A DNA stretch of 64,000 nt. Source: Diphasiastrum complanatum (Eukaryota > Streptophyta > Lycopodiopsida > Lycopodiales > Lycopodiaceae). The notes below the pieces were generated by a model, which was given only the letters and a program-made list of their open reading frames with translations, was not told the DNA's origin and did no database searches. Position 1 is the first letter of the stretch. The number at the start of each line of letters is the position of its first letter. Below, piece by piece: positions 22,552 through 34,147 of this stretch. The translations under genes were made by a program, and so were the position numbers. The DNA lies in contig CM055092.1 of the NCBI GenBank assembly GCA_029204225.1, positions 22,533,669 through 22,597,668 of the forward strand, read 5' to 3'.

Positions 22552-23393
22552 CTCCCTCTTCAACTAGTTTTAGCATAGATTTAGATAGAACTCTAAGTGA
22601 GCTTCTATGCTTCATAAACAAGTCTTTTCCCAATTCTTTGGTGAATATATCAGCCACACATTCCCTTAAAGAAACATGTTGAGACTCACCTCCTTTGTCA
22701 TGACTTGTTCTCTCACAAAATTGATAAGCCACTTCGATATGCTTACTCCTTGAATGAAAATAGAATTGCTTGCCAATATTTGGGCTAAAAGATTATCACC
22801 AAAATGATTGGACTCTCTGAAAAATCTAGCAAGTGAAAATCCATTACCACTATATTGATCCACAGCATCTCCTTTGTACAAGATGTAAGAGCTTTGTACT
22901 CAGCGTCACTAGATGACAACGAGATAGTAGCTTGTTTTTTTGACATCCAAGAGATAGCTCCATCAGCTATGAAGATGGCATGTGCACTTATGGACTTCCT
23001 ATCCATTTGATCTCCAACAAAGTCTAAATCTGAAAATCCTAAAAAGTTAGGTGATGATCCTCCATAAACAATGCCAAAATCACTAGTTCTCAGGATGTAT
23101 CTCAATACCCGAGTCTTGCCTAGCTTACAATGCTCCACACTTGGATCATGCATGAATTGGCTTAGCCTACCAATACAATAGCTTAGATCAGGTCTTTTTA
23201 TGGTTAGATATATGAGTGAACCAACTAGCTTCCTACAGAGAGTAATGCCCTCGAAGGATCTTTCATTACCTCTTATAGTGAGCTTTACGTTTGACTCCAT
23301 TGGTGTATCAGAAGACTTTGCATCTACCATATGAAATCTTTTTAGAATAGATTGAGCATACTTCTCTTGAGAACTAAAAGTAGATTGAGAATG
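22547..23393 (-). pseudogene. Copia RT C-terminus and RNase H
   Basis: On the minus strand: KYAQSILKRFHMVDAKS, SDTPMESNVKL, LVGSLIYLTIKRPDLSY and KTRVLRYILRTSDFGI (RT connection), then ISWMSKKQATISLSSSDAEY (RNase H) and ECVADIFTKELGKDLF at the C-terminus. One frameshift near 22790 separates the last part. The upstream RT, integrase and gag are missing beyond 23393, so the copy is 5' truncated. Confidence 0.85.
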
Positions 23394-23561
23394 TTCAGGG
23401 CCTCCTCTACCCTCTCACACCTCCTCCGCTAGTTGTGAACAATCCAAACACAAAAAAAATAAATACAGAAAACTAACTCTAAACCCCCAAAAATCTACCT
23501 AAAACTACTCTAAAAAGTAAGAAAATAGCTAAAATGTAGTTAAACTAGTTAGTGGAAACCT

Positions 23562-23580
23562 ATCCCCAGCAACGGCACCA
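23562..23580 (-). other. tRNA-Asp-type primer binding site
   Basis: On the + strand this reads ATCCCCAGCAACGGCACCA, matching the 3' end of plant tRNA-Asp (ATCCCCGGCAACGGCGCCA) at 17 of 19 bases. In the minus direction it would prime a Ty3/gypsy-type element whose LTR starts near 23582 and lies to the right. The internal region to the left is cut by copia sequence at 23393. Confidence 0.7.
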
Positions 23581-23601
23581 TTGTAGGGTCGAAGATCTCA
23601 C

Positions 23602-23644
23602 GTAGTATAGCCCTCCCGCCTGTCGACAAGGGTTAGATCACTGG
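23602..23644 (+). other. tRNA-Asp-like sequence inside an LTR end
   Basis: Three blocks in correct tRNA order resemble plant tRNA-Asp(GTC): GTAGTATAG (D-arm side), CCCGCCTGTC (anticodon stem and loop, including GTC) and GGGTTAGATCACTGG (T-arm; 12 of 15 match GGGTTCGATCCCCGG). The spacers are shortened, so it cannot fold into a normal tRNA. It lies just outside the tRNA-Asp primer site. Confidence 0.5.
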
Positions 23645-23717
23645 ATAGGTACCTAACTATGCATAGATGCTATTTTTAGTTAGTTTCCTACTTTCTCCCT
23701 TAACTCTATTCACCCCT

Positions 23718-23837
<120 letters not shown>

Positions 23838-24352
23838 GATGGAGGTTAGCGGTTTGACCTCATAAATGAAGATCGCCTTAATTGAGTAGTCATGATTGAG
23901 GTTGTGTCATCCAAAAGATTATTGCCTGATTACAGATCCAAAGTTGTTGGATTGAATCCATTTTTTTAGCTTTAGATTGTAATCTTTGTTCCCATGAAGG
24001 AAAAAATGATGGTCGAAGAAGAGTTTGACGAAGCACCATATTGCTTGTTGGCACCCAATCTGTATGGAATGGACAGAGTGTATCACAGCAATATCCTCTT
24101 TTGTCTGCTTCCTCAACATCATGCCAACTCGGACGCTTATCCGATTCCCTTGGATTCTTGTTTTTGTCTTGCATACGGCTCTTCTACTGTAGCTGGTAAT
24201 CCATGTTGTTTAACCAACTTGATGAAGGACATTATAATTCTTCCATGAGCAATGGTAGTCATGAATTGTTGTTCGAATATAAATGCTCTATATGAAGTAG
24301 TCGACATGAATATTGAAACTCGGTCGTACGAAAAAACATATCTTTGGGCATA

Positions 24353-25248
24353 CTATTGACCAAAATATATTTCCTCAAATTTGGTCAATTCTTCATTCGT
24401 AGGTAGTTGTGAATAATTGACCCGATTGACATAAAAAATTGACTCTCGTTTTGACATATTAAACTTGTAGTTGCCCATATGAATGGTTGAAGCATCAATC
24501 CCAAATAGAGAAAATACACTCCAAAGTTGAACCAGGGATTTGATGTTTCGATTGTTCCAAATAACCATTGATGAACAATCATTGTTGACATTACCCAATA
24601 GAAGATTGATCACATTTGAGTCTAGTGAGCAATCAATGTAAACTTCTCCAAAGAAACTGATACAAATTGCTGGCATATTTTAAAGTCAGTTTCCAATAGA
24701 GTTGTTGGTTGACTGAGAGAACATTCCCAATCATTATCCACATCCATACATTCTGGATAAGCGCGTGACTTAGATATTGGCAATTGAGTTCTAGAGAATC
24801 CGTAAGAATAGGGTTTCCCAACTGAATTCACTTGAAGATCTTGTAAAATGGATCTATGAGGCATTGAACAATAATCCAAAGTAATGATACAGGTTGGATT
24901 GATATGAAATAATGAAATATCTTCATTGCGGACAATGTCCTTGTTGAATACCTCACACTCCATTAGATTGTTGTCAAAACTAAAAACATTCTCAAAAGCT
25001 CCCAAATCAACTTGAATTGGTTTGCAAATCGGATCCTTTAAATAGCAACTCAATTCCAAGCCATGAAATATTGGTGCCATATAGTCCTCATTCTGAAAGT
25101 TTGGTGAATGTCTTGATTGAGTTTCTTTGAGCATAGCAATATTCTCAATTTGATGGCCCATAGCCGCTTGTCCATTGATCAGATTAACATTGATGTAGGT
25201 CATGTTCCTAACTTTGATGATTGAAGTGAGACTCAAAAGGATGTTCAA
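24353..25248 (-). CDS. Unidentified C-terminal frame of the double-Gag element
   Basis: Two overlapping minus frames (25248-24622 and 24676-24353) give one continuous-looking protein if a single frameshift near 24650 is allowed. Segments such as FENVFSFDNNLMECEVF, CIITLDYCSMPHRS and CSSMVIWNNRN match no family I recognise. It is rich in Asn, Asp and Ile, and I see no transmembrane segment or metal site. It may be a captured host sequence, a fast-evolving domain of the element, or a decayed remnant. Confidence 0.35.
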
Positions 25249-25274
25249 TAAGAAGTTGGACCTTGTCTAGAACG

Positions 25275-25860
25275 TTAGGTTGCTCCAATTGCCAATGATA
25301 ATTTAATTGATTCTTGGATTTCCTCTTGATCAAGAGTTAAATTGCCCAATCGACAATCGACTGCATCTGAAATTTGCTCTTCTAACTTACCAACGTGTGC
25401 TTTGGCAGCATCATTCTCTTGATCAAATTCTACATCCATAAATAAATCTTGATCCTCATTGTCTTGGTTAAGACTTTCACTATCCATGGATGCTCTTTGA
25501 TCTAAGTCCATATTTTCTCTATCTGTCCTTGCATCCTGATCTGAATTCAAACTTTGGCCTGCATCTTGATTTTCACCATCTATCACATCTTGATCTGACT
25601 CTTGAATTGGACTTTTGTTGTATGCAACTGTATCTGGATCTGGGACTTGACTTTTGTCGTCACTTTGCTCATCTAACTCATTATCATTGCTTCCTCAGCT
25701 TTGTCGTTGTCACTTTGCTCATCAGACTCATTGTCATCGCTTCGTTCATTCGCTTCATCGTTGTCGCTTTTCTCGTCAGACTCATTGCTGGGATCATCTT
25801 CATCTTCAGAAGTTTATTCTCTTTCATGCACATGCGGTTGTCGATCCACTGATGCTTTAG
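25275..25860 (-). CDS. Acidic low-complexity frame of the double-Gag element
   Basis: The minus strand encodes Asp/Glu/Ser-rich repeats (SDNDEANERSDDNESDEQ, then NQDNEDQDLFMDVEFDQEN), ending ESIKLSLAIGAT before a stop. A short coiled-coil-like segment with KYEQQEQRLKLEAKRK precedes it (about 25920-25990). Stops and at least one frameshift (near 25690) separate it from the Gag frame upstream, so the original product was probably one Gag-coil-acidic protein. No function is assigned. Confidence 0.5.
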
Positions 25861-26037
25861 TATATACACTCACTTTCTAAATCCACATCTTCATTTCCTC
25901 AGACCACCTGGATTGTTCTTCTTTCCTTTTAGCTTCCAACTTAAGCCTTTGTTCTTGTTGCTCATACTTTAAAGCATATTCCATAGTTTCCCTTAATCGA
26001 AACCCAGGCTAGAGAGAAGTATTTTGCAGATAATTTT

Positions 26038-27006
26038 CTACAATGCTTCGATATTGTGGTCATAGACCATACATGTAGCATTGTACAAGATATACTTCTC
26101 CATAATCTGTTGAGATTCTTGATTGTACTCAACAGCTATAGTTATCTGGTTCAAAGAGCACCATTGGATGAAGTCGGATTGATTGAAGACTTGTCTACAA
26201 ACTGCTTTGAAATTAAACCAATTCATATGAAGAAGGTCTTGAACGATGTTCCACCATGACTGAACACGTCCTTGAAAACCCGATGAAGCAAAGAAAACCA
26301 GATCACTGTCACCAATACCTCCAATATAGTAGAAGTTATATTCCAAGTCTTCTAGCCAATTGTCTACATTAATGGAGTGAATGCTTCCATCAAAGGTAGG
26401 ACTAACGTATTTAGACAGCCATTGGTTGTGATAATAAGGATTTCGTTGAGCAGTGACATTCCACCATTCATTGATATGGTGTGTAGATAAGTGATCTAGA
26501 GCAAGTGCACAATCCATCATATAGTGTAACTCCATAAAACGGTTTGTATAAACAAATATAGAAATAGTTGGTTGAAGCACATTTCTAATAGGAGTTTGAA
26601 GAGAATTTAAATAGTAGTCCAAACATTTTCTATACTCAAATATTGTCTTTGGAAACAATGCCAAAGATTGAATTGATGTACAGATCCAGTTTGCTTGATC
26701 GACATAGAATCTCGTAAAACTATCAATGCAAGCAATTTTGAATTTACTCCAAAGCTTTCTGATTGCATGTGCTCTAGTATCCCACCATGCTCGAACTTGT
26801 CCTTGAAAGCACAATGATGCGAAATAGATTTTATCCTCTTCAGAATAATGGCAATGACGAAAATAAGCTTCTAATTTAGTCAACCAATCATCAATGCTGA
26901 TTGAACTTGGTTGTCTTTCAAATGCAAGGTTGTAACGTACGATTTTAGATTGTATTTCATCAATAGATGGAAGTTGAATGTTTTGACTATAATGGTAATC
27001 CATCAT
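26038..27006 (-). CDS. Gag-like protein with two tandem Retrotrans_gag domains
   Basis: An open frame of 322 codons. The Ty3/gypsy capsid hallmark occurs twice: IDDWL (residues 38-42) with FQGQVRAWW (67-75), then VDNWL (214-218) with FQGRVQSWW (244-252). Spacing within each half is similar (about 30 residues), so the protein looks like a duplicated capsid N-terminal domain. Gag normally assembles RNA-packaging particles. No zinc knuckle follows within the frame. The first ATG is 100 bases from the primer site, as expected for gag. The frame is intact over its whole length, unlike its neighbours. A domesticated host Gag gene is the alternative, but the adjoining LTR and primer site argue for an element. 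Confidence 0.75.
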   Translation of the reverse strand: MMDYHYSQNIQLPSIDEIQSKIVRYNLAFERQPSSISIDDWLTKLEAYFRHCHYSEEDKIYFASLCFQGQVRAWWDTRAHAIRKLWSKFKIACIDSFTRFYVDQANWICTSIQSLALFPKTIFEYRKCLDYYLNSLQTPIRNVLQPTISIFVYTNRFMELHYMMDCALALDHLSTHHINEWWNVTAQRNPYYHNQWLSKYVSPTFDGSIHSINVDNWLEDLEYNFYYIGGIGDSDLVFFASSGFQGRVQSWWNIVQDLLHMNWFNFKAVCRQVFNQSDFIQWCSLNQITIAVEYNQESQQIMEKYILYNATCMVYDHNIEAL

Positions 27007-27090
27007 TAATGACTAATGAAGACTTGTGGACTGTGAATTCACCAACTGAAATTTATTCAGAATGATATTTTATAGGCTAGTAAAATGTCA

Positions 27091-27103
27091 TTCTGATACC
27101 AAG
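27091..27103 (-). other. tRNA-Met-type primer binding site
   Basis: The minus strand reads TCTTGGTATCAGA, containing TGGTATCAGA of the canonical initiator-Met primer site, three bases inside the LTR border at 27107. Confidence 0.7.
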
Positions 27104-27106
27104 AAA

Positions 27107-27645
27107 TGTCATGCGCCAAATCTAAGCTAATAGCAATTACAATGGAAGTAAAGCTAAGAGCAAGAAAAGTACAAAGCATTCAAGATAGCATATCCATAGA
27201 AAGCTAGAAACACAAGGATCTCCATAGAATCTCAATAGAAATGAAAGAAAGGGTACATAGCAATGAAAATGAGCATGGATTCATGTAGATAAGGCACATG
27301 AGACCTAGCAAAGGAAATCCTCATAGCTCATATTCACAAAGAGTAAGCAAGAAGCTCTCACTTGCAAATGAGCCAAAAGATCCCAAAAGTGATGTCTCTT
27401 GCCTAGTTATAGACAATGCTCTCACTTAACTAAACATAACTATCTTGAGGGATAGTTAGCCCTTGTTAAGTATTATTTAAACTACATTGGGCCCTTATTG
27501 GCCTATTATCCTTATTAATTAGTTTGTAAGGCCTAAAGAGAGAACCACCTTGTTCTTAAGGCTAATAACTCCTTTTGGGCCTACAAAGCTTACATTGGAT
27601 ATTATCTTGCATGTATAAGCATGGATGTACTAACAGTACATGACA
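27107..27645 (-). repeat. 5' LTR of the double-Gag element, 539 bp
   Basis: On the minus strand it begins TGTCATG and ends CATGACA, a 7-base inverted terminal repeat with TG...CA borders. A promoter-like CTATAACTAG lies in the middle (about 27410). The primer site lies immediately inside. No second copy was found in the window. Confidence 0.7.
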
Positions 27646-30600
27646 ATCAGAAACTTTGACTGCCTATAGCTGTTTAATCGTACCCAAAACTAGGTCATGT
27701 AGAGTGTCATTGGATAGCTCTTGTCGAGGGCTTTCTAATGGCACCATAATCATCCAATCGGATCTATAGTAAAAAAAATTATACAATTTTTTTTTATTAT
27801 TGACAAAATCACTTATTTGTAAAATGCCCTGACTCAAAGTTACAATTTTTTTTTAAAGAAAGGAGAATCAATTTGAAAGAACTATGTTAGGTAAATTTCA
27901 AATATAAGTGTTTTAATTGGGCCACATGTAAGAACATTTTTAAAAAAATAATGAACATAATCTTTTTATAAGGCTCTTTTTGGGCTCAAATGTTCTCTAA
28001 TGACACAAAGACATTTGTCTCAAGTGGAAGAATGCATCGATGTCAGATGAAGCTTTATAATAATTCATGTTAATAAGGGCATGGTGGGCCAATGGAAAGG
28101 TGACATATGCCAATTTGTCGGCAATGGATTGTGTTAAAGGAGCTGGGGGAATGTGCGCTACACACACTAGCTAAGAACTATTTGTTGGTTGGAGTAAGAA
28201 CTATTTCTAGCTACTTTCACAATATAGAGCCCAACATTAAATTGGTCATGGTCTTCACATTGTGCTATGTGTGTGCACTTACTTTTAACTGTTTTTATAG
28301 ATCAATGACATTAATGAAATGGCCAATACACCTCGAACCTATATGGCAGAGGCAAAGTGTGCAAGTTGGTTGACAAGCAAGAGAAACAAAACACAAGTCA
28401 ACCTACATGATGCAATAGTCACCGATCTTTGCAAATGCATCATTGCAAAGCACAAAACAACATGCTTTTGTACAAGGAAAACATATTGGAAGTGGCCCTA
28501 GCTTGGAGACAATCATTGATAGAGCTCCTTGTAGAACCAATGCCACACCAAGTCCTTTGACAATGGGCAAGGTCGTGTCAGCAAACACTATGCGAGGCAT
28601 ACCTATGTACAACAATTCTGGATCTCAATGTGATCTAATCATGAGTGGGAGAAAAAGAAATTCAGCAATTTTTGTTGATGTCAAAGTGAATAGCTCACAT
28701 AGACCAAGATTTGTAAATGTCAATTGAACTAGACAACATGGCAACAAAAGTATTGATTTATGCAATGTGGAGCTTCTCAAAATGGAAACAAAACAACATG
28801 ATGAAACACATGCAAAACATATCGATAGGGAAACATCTGATGGTATCAAGAAAACTGAGCAATTTGTTAGACCAAGCTAGACAGATCAAGAATAGCTCCA
28901 CGGGAATTCCTACTCCTTGTTGTTTTTTAAATGATTCAATGGATAGGTGGAAAAAAAATAGTTTATGTGGTTCTATAATGACAATGTGGACCATACATGG
29001 AGTCGTATGGATACCATGCACATCAATTGTGTATGGAAGTGCTAAAATAACTTTGATATGGCTTGTTTTAAATGGAACTAGCTTACAATATGAGGACCAA
29101 GAGATGTTACAAAGAGTAGAATTTGTTCTTCCTCGTGGTCAATGATTTGATGTTTCAAAAAATACAATTCCAACTGATGAGGTAGAAAAATGTTCTTGAG
29201 AGTAGCCAAAGAAGGACCCATGTACGTATATGGATATCAAATTTGGCCCTGAAGAAAAAAGATTTGGTTTTGAGTCTATTTCACAATTCTATCAATCACC
29301 ATAATTGCGCGGTTTGAACACAAGGTTTTCGAAATAGAAACAACAAATTCAACTCAACAAGCTGAAGCCTATGACATGAGCACATATGAGCAGCCCTCCT
29401 CTTCCAAATGTGAAGATTTTCAGTGGCGACAGAGAACTAGAAAATCTTATATTGTATGCAAGCACATGTACTGTATTCTCTTATGTGTGCTTGGGCTAGA
29501 CATGAATCACAATATGTGTATTCACCAAGCTCAGCTTGATACTTATTGCACATGCTTTCTCGTACACATAACTTTGCATGTAGTTGAGTTAAATGTTGAG
29601 TAAAAAGATATTTGTGCCAAATTTTTTGAGAGAATTTTACAACATCTGAACATTATTATATGATATTGTTTTTTTAGCAATGTGGATTCAAGAGTTCCAT
29701 TCTTCTTGAGTGACATATTCCCATTTATTTGACACAATCAAACCAAAAATTGCACATTAACACTATAACATACTTAAAGTTTTAAAATAGTCAATGAAAC
29801 AGATTCATCATGAAAAAAAAAATGAAGTAACCATTACAACATAACAAAATGTCACAAAGAATCACTCTTTTGTGTATTTTAATGCATTGCTACATTAAAA
29901 GGTTTGGGGGGGGGAAATCCACACCTTACAAGCTCACTTGCATTCTAAAAAAAGCTTTGCTCAACCAAGCTCACTCAAACTTCACACTCAATCCAACTAT
30001 CTCAAATTGGAAGATCATCCAATGATTAATTACAACATAACATTTTCAAAACAAATGCCAACAATTTCTTCACAAAAATCACATATTTTAAAATATCCAA
30101 TTTGATATACATTACAATGTGAGAATTACTCTATCTCAAATTGGAAGTTAGATTTGTAGTTGTCTATGTGATTTCATTTAAAAATAAAAATTATAACATG
30201 AAGAGTTTCCTTTAGGTATACCAAAACAAAAGAATATAACAACATTTACCTTGCTTGCAACATAAACATATTCCAATGAAGAATCGACAAATCCCCTTCT
30301 TCTTTGCCCAACTAAGCAAAGTGCCATGGCAAGTATGTAAAATGCCTCTCTAAATTGATGCTCCTAATAGACCTAGTTTTGATTCTATTTAGAGAGAGAG
30401 AGAGAGGGAGGGAGAGATTTTTTTGAAAAGAGATGTGTATGGATGGATGTGCTACGAGTTACAACCTTGACCCACATGGTAGTTTTTTATTGGACTGGAG
30501 TCATATTTTATTAGCCTTTTGCCTTTACGTGAAGCATCATCGAGGTCGATACAACTCAAACCCTATAGCTAACTGTCCTTTAATAGGTGGCTAGTTGAGG
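27646..30600. other. No recognised gene; scattered short frames
   Basis: Several + strand frames of 60-142 codons occur at 28107-29145, including MGKVVSANTMRGIP and VWIPCTSIVYGSAKIT, but none matches a family I know and they lie in different frames. They could be exons or remnants of one decayed gene. A short GA-rich tract lies at 30390-30420. The remainder is AT-rich. Confidence 0.4.
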
Positions 30601-30860
30601 ACTTCATACTTTACTTCCTCTCCTTGAGCACAAAAATGTGCTACACAAATGGGCACATAAAATAAAAATAAAAAAAAGGGGGCAATTAAATGAACTCAAC
30701 CACTTTGAACACCAAATGTCAAGCACCAAATGGCGAGATTTCAATTTGAGACGTGTAACAAGAATATGCCTCCCCCTTTCATCTGCCTCCTCCACCGTTG
30801 GATGTTTTGATTCTGCCACGTTTTCATGATTAGCCATTTAAAAGCGTCCAAGTGGCGTTA

Positions 30861-30872
30861 TGCCACGTGGCA
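30861..30872. promoter_or_regulatory. Palindromic G-box
   Basis: TGCCACGTGGCA is a perfect 12-base palindrome with the CACGTG core bound by plant bZIP and bHLH factors. It lies 460 bases upstream of the ATG of the small membrane-protein gene, a plausible promoter position. Function is inferred from sequence only. Confidence 0.5.
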
Positions 30873-31331
30873 CAAATCCAAGTGATCAGGCGTGACCTCT
30901 CTCGTGCCATCGCCTCCTCTCTTTGCTACGAACGCTGCAGCAAGCAGAATATTTGCGTTGGAGTTGCGATCCAACAATCCTTGGAGCTTTTGCGGTAATG
31001 CAAATTATGTAATGGATCGCAACTGGGCTTGCTGATTTTGGCGGCACCATGAATGCTCAAAAGTATCTCATCTTTTCTGTTTTAAAAAATTTTGGTGCAT
31101 TTTTTGCTATATTTCATAGCTAAGCACCTTCGTCTGGGGTTAGGGTTATAGTTATAGAAGAATACTTGCATTCATTATTCAAGATGTTTAGCATTGATCG
31201 ATCAAATTATGAGTGTACCGATACAGGGATATGTTTTCTAGGTTTATTGCTTCAAAATGGCTGAATTATTGTAGACTGGATCCAGAAAAGAGAACAATAG
31301 CGAGTAGAGATGGAGCTTTGTCGACAAAGGG

Positions 31332-33287
31332 ATGGACAAGTATGAAGTGAAAATTAGGAAGGTGGACAGAGGCGTTTGGTCCCTGCTGGGAAAGTTCTGT
31401 TACAAGAAGCAAGCTGGTGCAAATGTTGTGAAGGGTTCAGTTTCGCAATCAAACGCTGTGATAAGAGATGATTACACGGACGAACTTGGCAGAGCAACTG
31501 AGAGATTATCAAATTCGATCTGCGAACCACTGGGCCTCGCTTTCATTCTTCTCGTCTACATCGAACGTGTCAAGCAGGTGCACAAGTAACAGTGTATATT
31601 AAGTTTGTTTTGGGACTTGTTTAGAAGTTGAAATCCCTCGAAGTTTTGTTCCAGTTCTATAGTTTGTACATGATGGCTAGGTTAGCCAACCTCTATGCGG
31701 GTCAACCTGTTGTCAGCATTGCAGATATGAGATGGGATATCTGAGCTTGAAGTTTATAAGAAGCTAATGATACTGAAGCTAAACAAATAATGAGAGAAAG
31801 GAAAAATTACAGAGCAAATTGGTGAAACAATTCATAAAACCGAGATGCTCTGTGAACTTTTAATGTTTTTCTGCGCTGATGAGCGTGGATTCTGAGCTTC
31901 TAGCAGAGGTGAAGGTTGTATCTTGCTTTTTGTACGTATGAGAAACTTACATTCATATTAATCCAAGAGATCTTTCATCCTATTTTTAAAATATAAGAGG
32001 AATCAACCATGGTGAACCTTTACAGGTGAAGGGAAATGTCACATTCCACAACGAGGTTTAAGTGGCAGGAATACGACGAAGTCCTTCTGATCATACTAAA
32101 ATCTTGACTGCTAAGCTTAGTTTTATGAGTCACTGTGACTAGTGACTACATGAAATGTAAGTATTGTCTCCTCTATGCAAGAGAAATGCTCTCTCTAATG
32201 ATAGAGTAGATCAGGACTTTAGTGCCGATTAGTTTTTGACTTGAAACTTACAAGTAAGAAAGAAAATCCGAATTGGAATCTGAAAGAATGTTTGAGAGAC
32301 CTCCTTGCACTTTGAGCCAGATGCGATACCTTTGAAGTCGATCAAACAAAAAATGGTTGTAGTAGGCTCTAATGGTGCGGTACTTGATTGCATAGTACTC
32401 ACTAGAATAAGTACTTGCCGTACAAGAGCTGCACAAGTACTACCAATGCTACGCCAGGTCAAAAAGCGACAATAGGGCTATAGCAGCTGTAGCAGAATCA
32501 AATCAAAATTGAGAAAAAATAATCATGTAACAAGGCTTTACCAATTGTATCAGGGATGTGGTAGACAAGATAAATCACCAGGTCTCTGTATCAGCTGTAT
32601 GAGGCCTGCAGGAATCGGAACAGATAATATGCAATGTACTAGACTGAAAAGGCAATAGCCACTGAACAGGGTTGTACCGGTCGTACTTCACTGTTTACTA
32701 GTTGAAACAAGATGTAAATAGTACGATTCTACAGAGATCAAGCTTGTATCAAGTATATCCTCATGTCCAAAACATTTAGGAAGAGAAATCACCTACAAGA
32801 AAAGCATACATGAGTAAGCTGGAATAAATATCTATTCAGTATTCATCATCTCTTGCTTCTTCGACTGGCCCAATTAAATAACCCAGTTTTCAGATTATTA
32901 GTTGATTATCATGCCAAGTTCTGATCAACAAGTGACTTCTAGATAAACAACCAATCATGGATAGAGAATTGTTTTTGCTTTTATTGTAGGAAGAAGAAGT
33001 TCCGATAAGAGCTGTTTAGTATTCTTTTCAGAAATCTCAATAGGCATAGCTGAAAGAGCATTGTACTGACATCTGTATTTGGATTGCTCAGGGCTGAGGT
33101 GGTGAAGGCAGCACTTTGGTTGTCTGTATTCGTGATACTCACAGCATCAGCATTTGTTTCACTCTACTTTGGATATATATGGCCATCGGTTTTTCTGTCA
33201 AGCCAGGCAGTTGTTCTATTTTTTTGTTTGAGATACATGAGATTAAATAAGCTAAGCAAAAGGAGACAAAGGCGATTGTTACCTTGA
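31332..33287 (+). CDS. Small two-exon membrane protein, family unknown
   Basis: Exon 1 is 31332-31585 (donor AA|gtaaca) and exon 2 is 33092-33287 (acceptor ttgctcag|G). The joint restores a Lys codon and keeps phase, giving about 149 residues. The N-terminal half is soluble (MDKYEVKIRKVDRGVWSLL, then a polar stretch). The C-terminal half has two hydrophobic segments (ALWLSVFVILTASAFVSLYF and the following VFLSSQAVVLFFCL) and a basic tail (KLSKRRQRRLLP), consistent with a two-pass membrane protein. A shorter reading through exon 1 ending at its TAA (31587) is possible if the intron is retained. I do not recognise the family. The palindromic G-box at 30861 lies upstream. Confidence 0.55.
31586..33091 (+). 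other. Intron of the small membrane-protein gene
   Basis: 1.5 kb bounded by GTAACA and TTGCTCAG. No TE motif or RNA gene was seen inside. Confidence 0.5.
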
Positions 33288-34147
33288 TTCTATCAGATAC
33301 TGTTTATCGTTTCCAGAATCTCAGTATCAATGCAATGTCTAAACAAGATATGTATTTTTTTTCTAGTTTATTATGAGAACCGTTAGACGTCAGATCTGCT
33401 GGTTTTAAGTCCATCGATAATCTGTCTAATTGGCATCCCGAAAAGTAGTAAAATGCTTGTATTTACTTCTCAAAGGGATTTTGAAAGTGTTGAATAAAAC
33501 TATTTCACAGAGAACAAATGGTTACATTTCTTTATGTCTGAACTCCCCTGTAATGCATCCCTCCCCCCATTCTTACTTTTCTTTTTCTGAGTGGGCCTTT
33601 TTAAATTGCTCATCATATGGGATGAGCGCTATCTATTTATACTCTTGTGCAAGTGTCCTAAGTTGCTTTATCTTGGTGATATTTCTGCTGGGGTTAGTGA
33701 AAGCAGATCTTTGGAGGATAGTGAAATTGAGTTTGCCTCCCTTATGTACCTTATATTAGTTCTCTAGTGATAATTTGAATGGGTTGATACTAAAATTGTG
33801 TGTAGTGCTAGGTATTGTTTTCCGTCCTTATCTGGCAGATATTATTTTTTAGTGATTTTGAAGTATACATACATAGACATTGCTCTTTGTGTGTAGTTAG
33901 GTTGCATTAATCTCCAATGATCATGCTTAAGGAATGATATTTGCAAGAGAGTGTCATGTAGTTGCAGTGAAGCTGTACCATCATCGGGGTAATCTTTGAA
34001 TACAGTTATAGGTCTTTTTGTTATGAAGATCAGGGAATCTCTTCAGACCTAAATGTATCTCAGTACGAATTTGATTAATATTGCCTCTCTGCTCAAGGGA
34101 GGTGCTATTATTTTTGTCTCCAGAGACGGGTACTGTAAGTACTAGTC
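33288..34147. other. No gene recognised
   Basis: AT-rich, short frames only. The first part is presumably the 3' UTR of the upstream gene. Confidence 0.5.

Larger units (their letters stand above)
24353..27645 (-). mobile_element. LTR element with double Gag and no recognisable pol
   Basis: The element runs leftward from its 5' LTR (27107-27645) through a tRNA-Met-type primer site (27091-27103), an open Gag frame (26038-27006), an acidic reading frame (25275-25860) and an unrecognised frame (24353-25248). No protease, integrase, RT or RNase H motif is visible anywhere, and no 3' LTR was found before the GA repeat at 23834. Its make-up fits non-autonomous elements that keep gag only (called TR-GAG), though a two-domain Gag is not what I know from that group. 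Confidence 0.65.

Noticed and set aside
23602-23644. A functional tRNA-Asp gene
   Set aside because: Spacers are too short for a D-loop and variable region, the acceptor stem is absent and several stem positions are mismatched; only tRNA-like blocks remain.
25490-25860. + strand frames with Leu/His/Ser-rich composition
   Set aside because: Complement of the acidic, repetitive minus-strand frame of the double-Gag element.
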